Positions 4,910 through 8,641 of a DNA stretch of 8,641 nucleotides are shown here, piece after piece. The notes beneath the pieces are model-generated. The model ran no database searches, was not told the DNA's origin, and saw only the letters and a list, made by a program, of their open reading frames with translations. Position numbers and translations under genes: made by a program. How positions within the stretch are numbered: position 1 is the first letter of the stretch; every line of letters starts with the position of its first letter. The stretch comes from Ilumatobacteraceae bacterium (lineage in GTDB: Bacteria; Actinomycetota; Acidimicrobiia; Acidimicrobiales; Ilumatobacteraceae): the NCBI GenBank assembly GCA_019090765.1, contig JAHRVJ010000350.1:1-8641 (forward strand). The letters are read 5' to 3'.

Positions 4910-5884
4910 ATGCCTGCGCCGAATCCAGGGCTCGTCCAGCCACGCACAATCGACATCGGGACTGTCCTGTCCTGCTATCAACATGGCGGGCAAGATCCGA
5001 CCACTCGTCTTCAAACAGATGGCGGCGGAACCACGGCCCACGGCAAGTTCGTGAGGGCAACGTTGACGCCAGATGGCCCCGGGACTGTCCACATGACTTG
5101 GGGAACGACGGTTGAGCAATACGACAACCAGATCACCATCGAGGGAGTGACCTTTTCGATCAACAGCTATGGCCCGGGGGGCAACTGGCTAGCCGCCCGA
5201 CTCCCTTCGATGCTGGGAGTCGACGACGTCGCCGATCACGGGCTTGAAGCTGCGGGTCACGAAGTGGTCGCCGATGCCGCCGGCCGCCATCGCTCGCTGC
5301 GGGTCGGTGCGAGCGGAGACTTCTTCCACGAACTGCTGCCGACGATCATTGAGCAGCGAATCACTGCGGGCGAAGCCCACCGTCAGTGGCTGACGCTGTG
5401 CAACGAATTCGGCGCACCGGCCCCTGGCCCAATTAGCGGCCTGCGCTTGCCACCAGCGCCGAACCTTCTCTCCCGCATTCCAAGTTGGCAGTTACATCCG
5501 TTAGGAATCGAACGAAAGCGCGCCGATGCTCTCTCGGCTGTCGCTCGGCACCCAGCCAAGTTGTGGAAGTGGGCGCTCCTGCCGCCCACTGAGGCCGCCG
5601 CAAAACTCAGGCTTATTCCCGGAGTCGGCGAATGGACAATCGGGTCCGTTCTAGGACCTGTGTTGGGCGATGCTGATGCAGTGGCGGTAGGCGACTTTCA
5701 TCTCAAGAACATGGTTTCCTGGGCGCTCGCAGGTGAGCCCCGCGGCACCGATGAGCGGATGCTCGAACTGCTTGAGCCGTATCGCCCTCAACGTGGTCGC
5801 GTTGTGCGCTTGCTCATCCTGGCGGGTCTAGCGGCACCCAAGTTTGGCCCGAAGCAGCGCATACTGCCGATGTACTCATGGTGA
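4910..5884 (+). CDS. AlkA-like DNA-3-methyladenine glycosylase (HhH-GPD family)
   Basis: A 324-residue base-excision repair enzyme expected to remove alkylated purines from DNA. Residues about 10-105 form the AlkA N-terminal type domain found in actinobacterial members: PRTIDIGTVL (11-20), then strands up to YGPGGNWLAARLPSMLG (87-103). The helix-hairpin-helix is LIPGVGEWT (235-243). The catalytic aspartate is D262 in AVAVGDFHLKN, matching the Asp of E. coli AlkA. YRPQRGRVVRLL (291-302) corresponds to the conserved C-terminal helix with the W/Y-RP motif. No 4Fe-4S cysteine cluster is present, so it is not an Nth/MutY type. An upstream in-frame ATG at 4820 would add 30 residues that overlap the PPK2 end and look unlike the family, so ATG 4910 is chosen. 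The gene overlaps the next by 7 bases. No Ada-type regulator is present nearby. Confidence 0.9.
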   Translation: MPAPNPGLVQPRTIDIGTVLSCYQHGGQDPTTRLQTDGGGTTAHGKFVRATLTPDGPGTVHMTWGTTVEQYDNQITIEGVTFSINSYGPGGNWLAARLPSMLGVDDVADHGLEAAGHEVVADAAGRHRSLRVGASGDFFHELLPTIIEQRITAGEAHRQWLTLCNEFGAPAPGPISGLRLPPAPNLLSRIPSWQLHPLGIERKRADALSAVARHPAKLWKWALLPPTEAAAKLRLIPGVGEWTIGSVLGPVLGDADAVAVGDFHLKNMVSWALAGEPRGTDERMLELLEPYRPQRGRVVRLLILAGLAAPKFGPKQRILPMYSW

Positions 5885-7134
5885 TCGAAAAAATGAACTC
5901 AGAGTTGACCGCTCACTCTGAGCCCACAGTCAACAGCGCCACAACTGACTCGAACTCCAATTGGAACCGAGCGATGTTCGTTGGTCTCAGCGCCTACGTT
6001 GTTTCGAGGCTCTGTGTGCTCGCCGGGGCGGCCGTACGTGCCGCTCAAGTTGTTGTCGATGAGCGAGCCAACGACGAACCCGAATCGAGCGCCTACGACA
6101 CCATTACCGGCGTCCTGACTTCGTGGGATGGTCGCTGGTATCTGGAGATCGTCCGCGGCGGATACCCCGACTCGATCCCGCCCAACATCACCTACGATCA
6201 GCTTGAGGCGCGGGCTGCATTCTTCCCCGTTTACCCCTGGCTAGCGCGCATTGCAGATGCCGTTCTCCCTGGCGGCGACACCATGGCGGCCCTTGGCGTG
6301 AACTTCGTGCTGGGCGCGCTGTCGGTGATTCTTGTTGGCCTCCTGGCTCGACGACTGTTCTCCGTCTCGGTCGCGGCACGCGCCATGACGCTTTACGCGG
6401 TGTTCCCCGGCAGCTTTGTGTTGTCGTTCGCATACTCCGAAGCCACATTGATTGTGTTGGCCGCCGCGTGCCTGCTGTTCCTGGTCAACGAGCAATGGCT
6501 ACTCGCCGGGCTCGCCGCAGCCCTCGCCACAGGCGCGCGCCCCAACGGTGTCGCACTGGTGGCGGCCTGCGCGATTGCCAGCGTGCTCGCGATCCGCAAG
6601 TCGCGTGATTGGTCATCGTTGATAGCCGTAGTTCTCGCCCCAATCGGGTTCGTCGGCTTTCAGCTGTATATCGACAACACCACTGGCGAAACTGGAGCGT
6701 GGTTTCGGGTACAGCGCGAGGCCTGGGCCGAAGGAACTAGCTTCGGGGCGACGGCCGTTACCAACACGTTCAGCTTCTTAACCGGGCCGCTCGATTCACC
6801 TACGGATGCGTTGACCGCGGTAACACTGATCGCGTTGATCGGCATGGCGTACTGCGCTTGGAAGATCCGTTTCAATCTCGTCCTCAGTGCTTACTGCGCG
6901 GTCGTAGTTGCGCTGATGCTGATCCCTGAAACGGTCACCGCTCGACCAAGGTTTCTGTTTACCGCGTTCCCGCTAATCATTGCAGTGGCGGCGTGGTGGC
7001 CTGAACCTGACGCCGACCCCGATCATCATCGGGCCAGCTGGGACCGCGCTGGCTGGGACCTCACACTCGTCCTCGGAGGAGCTGGACTGGCGGCATTGAC
7101 CGGCCTGTACGGCGTCTTCGGGGCGATCCCATGA
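5878..7134 (+). CDS. PIG-V-like polytopic mannosyltransferase (GT-C fold)
   Basis: A 418-residue integral membrane protein with a polar Ser/Thr/Asn-rich N-tail of about 32 residues and roughly nine to eleven hydrophobic segments, the first near 33-55. The first extracytoplasmic loop carries SWDGRWYLEIVRGGY (82-96); D84 is the likely GT-C catalytic acid. AFFPVYPWLARI (114-125), FPGSFVLSFAYSEA (176-189), GARPNG (219-224) and RPRF (356-359) all fit the PIG-V/Mannosyl_trans2 family. Eukaryotic PIG-V adds the second mannose of GPI anchors from dolichyl-phosphate-mannose; bacterial homologues are presumed to use polyprenyl-phosphate-mannose on envelope glycolipids or proteins. Acceptor is unknown. 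The start ATG overlaps the glycosylase stop by 7 bases and lacks a Shine-Dalgarno sequence, so coupling is likely; GTG 5881 or ATG 5893 are alternatives. Its stop overlaps the AftD-like start by 4 bases, which suggests the two transferases build the same glycan. Confidence 0.88.
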   Translation: MVIEKMNSELTAHSEPTVNSATTDSNSNWNRAMFVGLSAYVVSRLCVLAGAAVRAAQVVVDERANDEPESSAYDTITGVLTSWDGRWYLEIVRGGYPDSIPPNITYDQLEARAAFFPVYPWLARIADAVLPGGDTMAALGVNFVLGALSVILVGLLARRLFSVSVAARAMTLYAVFPGSFVLSFAYSEATLIVLAAACLLFLVNEQWLLAGLAAALATGARPNGVALVAACAIASVLAIRKSRDWSSLIAVVLAPIGFVGFQLYIDNTTGETGAWFRVQREAWAEGTSFGATAVTNTFSFLTGPLDSPTDALTAVTLIALIGMAYCAWKIRFNLVLSAYCAVVVALMLIPETVTARPRFLFTAFPLIIAVAAWWPEPDADPDHHRASWDRAGWDLTLVLGGAGLAALTGLYGVFGAIP

Positions 7135-8641
7135 CCCTCGACTCCCGAACCAGAATCTTCGCCCTGGCGCGCTCGCGAGCGAACGCTCTCAGTCTGGCTC
7201 TTCTCGCCGCATTGGCCTACATCCCCACGCTGGCAAGTTCCCCAGGCCGGATGCCCGCCGACACCAAGCTCTATCTGTACCTTGACCCCGGCGGCCTGCT
7301 CGGTCGATCGACCTCAACGTTTGAGCCAGATCAGTTCGCTGGCTGGGTTCCCCACCAGCAGATCACCTATCTGTGGCCAAGCGGACCCTGGTTTTGGTTC
7401 TTCGACACCCTGGGAACGCCCGATTGGATTGCTCACCGCCTCTGGCTTGGCACAATCCTGTTCGCAGCCGGAGCCGGCGCGCGCTGGGCAGCCAAACAGG
7501 TCGGACTAACCGGGTCAGCGGCATTGACGGTGGCGTTGATTTATCAGCTCTCACCGTTCCTGCTGCCCTACATTTCACGCACTTCGCTACTGCTGCTCCC
7601 CTGGGCGGGTCTCGGCTGGATCGTCGCGCTGACAATCCGTGCGACTCGATCGGACGACGCCACCGACGATCGCGACTGGCGTTCCCGCCTCCGACCTTGG
7701 CACGAACCCGCGATTATCGCGCTGATCGTTGCAACTGTCGGCTCGGTAAATGCCACAGCACTTGCGCTGATCGTGCCGGGGCCAGTGCTGTGGCTGATCC
7801 ACGCCGCCTGGCAAAGGCAAGTCACTTGGCGACGTGCAACGGGTATCGCGCTTCGTGTCGGCGTGCTCTCACTGGCCGCGTCGGCATGGTGGATCGCGAT
7901 GCTCATTGTGCAGTCAAAGCACGGTGCCCCGGTGCTCGCGTTCTCGGAAACATTGGGCGACGTGAGTCGCAACTCAACCGGCTCAGAGGTCTTCCGCTCG
8001 CTTGGCTACTGGCTCTTCTACCAACGCAATCCGATCGGGCCCACCACCAGCACCTCGCTCGACTACCTAGTCAGTGTTTGGGCAATGGCCTTGAGCTACG
8101 GCGTGATTCTGTTCGGCCTGGTGGGATTGGCGCGAGTTTCTTGGGGAGAACGGCGTTTCGCGGCACTGCTAGTAGTGACCGGGTTCGTGCTCGCCGTCGG
8201 TGTTCACCCGATTGACGGCTCGTCTCCCCTAATGGCGCTGGTCGCCAACGACGACGGGTCGGGTTTGGCGCTAGCGCTACGTAGCAGTACCCGCGCAACT
8301 CCAGTATTCCTGTTGGGTGTCGCGCTCGGGGCAGGCGCTCTGATCCAAGCCCTTCCCGCTCGCTCCACCGCAATTCGGCCGATACCTCTCCCGTCAATGC
8401 GCACACTTGCTGCTGTCGGCATTGGATTGATGGCTCTATTCAATTTGCCCGCGTTGTGGGAGTTCAATCTGGTCGATGAGGCCATCGACCGAGATCAGGA
8501 TCTGCCAGCCGCTTGGACCGACGCCGCCGCGGCTCTCGATGCCGGGTCGACACAAGCGCGGGTTCTCCAACTTCCCGGAGCCGAGTTCGGAGCATTCCGT
8601 TGGGGGTACACCACCGACCAACCCCTCGTCGCCCTGACCGA
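7131..8641 (+). CDS. AftD-like alpha-(1->3)-arabinofuranosyltransferase, N-terminal part (runs off the window)
   Basis: The frame opens at ATG 7131, which overlaps the mannosyltransferase stop as ATGA, and stays open for 503 codons to the right edge. The protein is a large GT-C membrane enzyme. The opening LAYIPTLASSPGRMPADTKL (28-47) and LYLDPGGLLGRS (49-60), then WVPHQQITYLWPSGPWFWFF (72-91) and PDWIAHRLWLG (97-107), match the DUF3367/AftD N-terminal pattern, in which a first loop with acidic residues (here D44, D52) precedes a pseudo-gated membrane bundle. Multiple hydrophobic segments follow, and a soluble extracytoplasmic part starts near residue 445. Mycobacterial AftD adds alpha-1,3-arabinofuranose branches to arabinogalactan and lipoarabinomannan from decaprenylphosphoryl-arabinose and exceeds 1,300 residues, so most of the C-terminal part with carbohydrate-binding modules would lie outside. 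Whether this organism makes a true arabinan cannot be told; another furanosyl or pentosyl sugar is possible. Confidence 0.85.
   Translation, partial: MTLDSRTRIFALARSRANALSLALLAALAYIPTLASSPGRMPADTKLYLYLDPGGLLGRSTSTFEPDQFAGWVPHQQITYLWPSGPWFWFFDTLGTPDWIAHRLWLGTILFAAGAGARWAAKQVGLTGSAALTVALIYQLSPFLLPYISRTSLLLLPWAGLGWIVALTIRATRSDDATDDRDWRSRLRPWHEPAIIALIVATVGSVNATALALIVPGPVLWLIHAAWQRQVTWRRATGIALRVGVLSLAASAWWIAMLIVQSKHGAPVLAFSETLGDVSRNSTGSEVFRSLGYWLFYQRNPIGPTTSTSLDYLVSVWAMALSYGVILFGLVGLARVSWGERRFAALLVVTGFVLAVGVHPIDGSSPLMALVANDDGSGLALALRSSTRATPVFLLGVALGAGALIQALPARSTAIRPIPLPSMRTLAAVGIGLMALFNLPALWEFNLVDEAIDRDQDLPAAWTDAAAALDAGSTQARVLQLPGAEFGAFRWGYTTDQPLVALT

Noticed and set aside
7373..8215. Plus-strand open frame of 280 codons, the longest non-genic frame
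   Set aside because: It is offset from the AftD-like frame, which runs through the whole region with clear membrane segments and family motifs. The alternative product is Arg/Cys/Ser-rich and low in hydrophobic order, and it starts inside the AftD motif region.
1..8641. Defence island, prophage, insertion sequence or CRISPR array
   Set aside because: No transposase, integrase, phage structural gene, terminal inverted repeats or regularly spaced direct repeats are visible; all frames are accounted for by metabolic, repair and envelope genes.

Overview
This window looks like chromosomal DNA from a GC-rich actinomycete. The protein set points that way: a FadE-type acyl-CoA dehydrogenase, a cysteine-less SCP2-type thiolase paired with a DUF35 protein, a class I PPK2, an actinobacterial AlkA-like glycosylase and an AftD-like arabinofuranosyltransferase. 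So do starts that look leaderless. An Acidimicrobiia-like (Ilumatobacter-type) source is my guess from general resemblance; no marker gene is present to prove it. I see no rRNA, tRNA, CRISPR array, insertion sequence or phage gene. Coding density is high, and no gene-free stretch exceeds about 130 bases.

Region 1 (1-3929) is a CoA-linked lipid or steroid catabolism block. A nearly complete acyl-CoA dehydrogenase lies on the minus strand (1207 to 1, cut by the window edge). It diverges across a 109-base promoter region from an alpha/beta hydrolase (1317-2213). A 130-base gap carrying a perfect inverted repeat and a promoter-like sequence precedes a two-gene operon of a thiolase-like protein (2344-3516) and a DUF35 zinc-ribbon/OB-fold protein (3528-3929). 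The thiolase-like protein lacks the nucleophilic cysteine and keeps two tyrosines in the places expected for Ltp2-type retro-aldolases. The pair may therefore cleave a C-C bond rather than act as a true thiolase.

Region 2 (3930-5884) holds two housekeeping or stress genes. One is a polyphosphate kinase 2 (3988-4839) with an altered Walker A loop. The other is a two-domain AlkA/HhH-GPD DNA glycosylase (4910-5884), preceded by a perfect 12-base palindrome.

Region 3 (5878-8641, open at the right edge) is envelope glycan synthesis. A PIG-V-like polytopic mannosyltransferase overlaps the glycosylase gene by 7 bases. It is followed, with a 4-base ATGA overlap, by the N-terminal part of an AftD-like GT-C arabinofuranosyltransferase. 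Both probably use polyprenyl-phosphate sugars on the outer face of the membrane. The overlaps suggest that repair gene and both glycosyltransferases are translated from one message.

The least ordinary features are the glycine-rich insertion in the dehydrogenase, the putative aldolase pair with its operator-like repeat, the Asp-to-Gly change in the PPK2 P-loop, and three genes that share a -10-like hexamer about 15 bases before ATG with no Shine-Dalgarno sequence. I do not see a clearly new multi-gene system.
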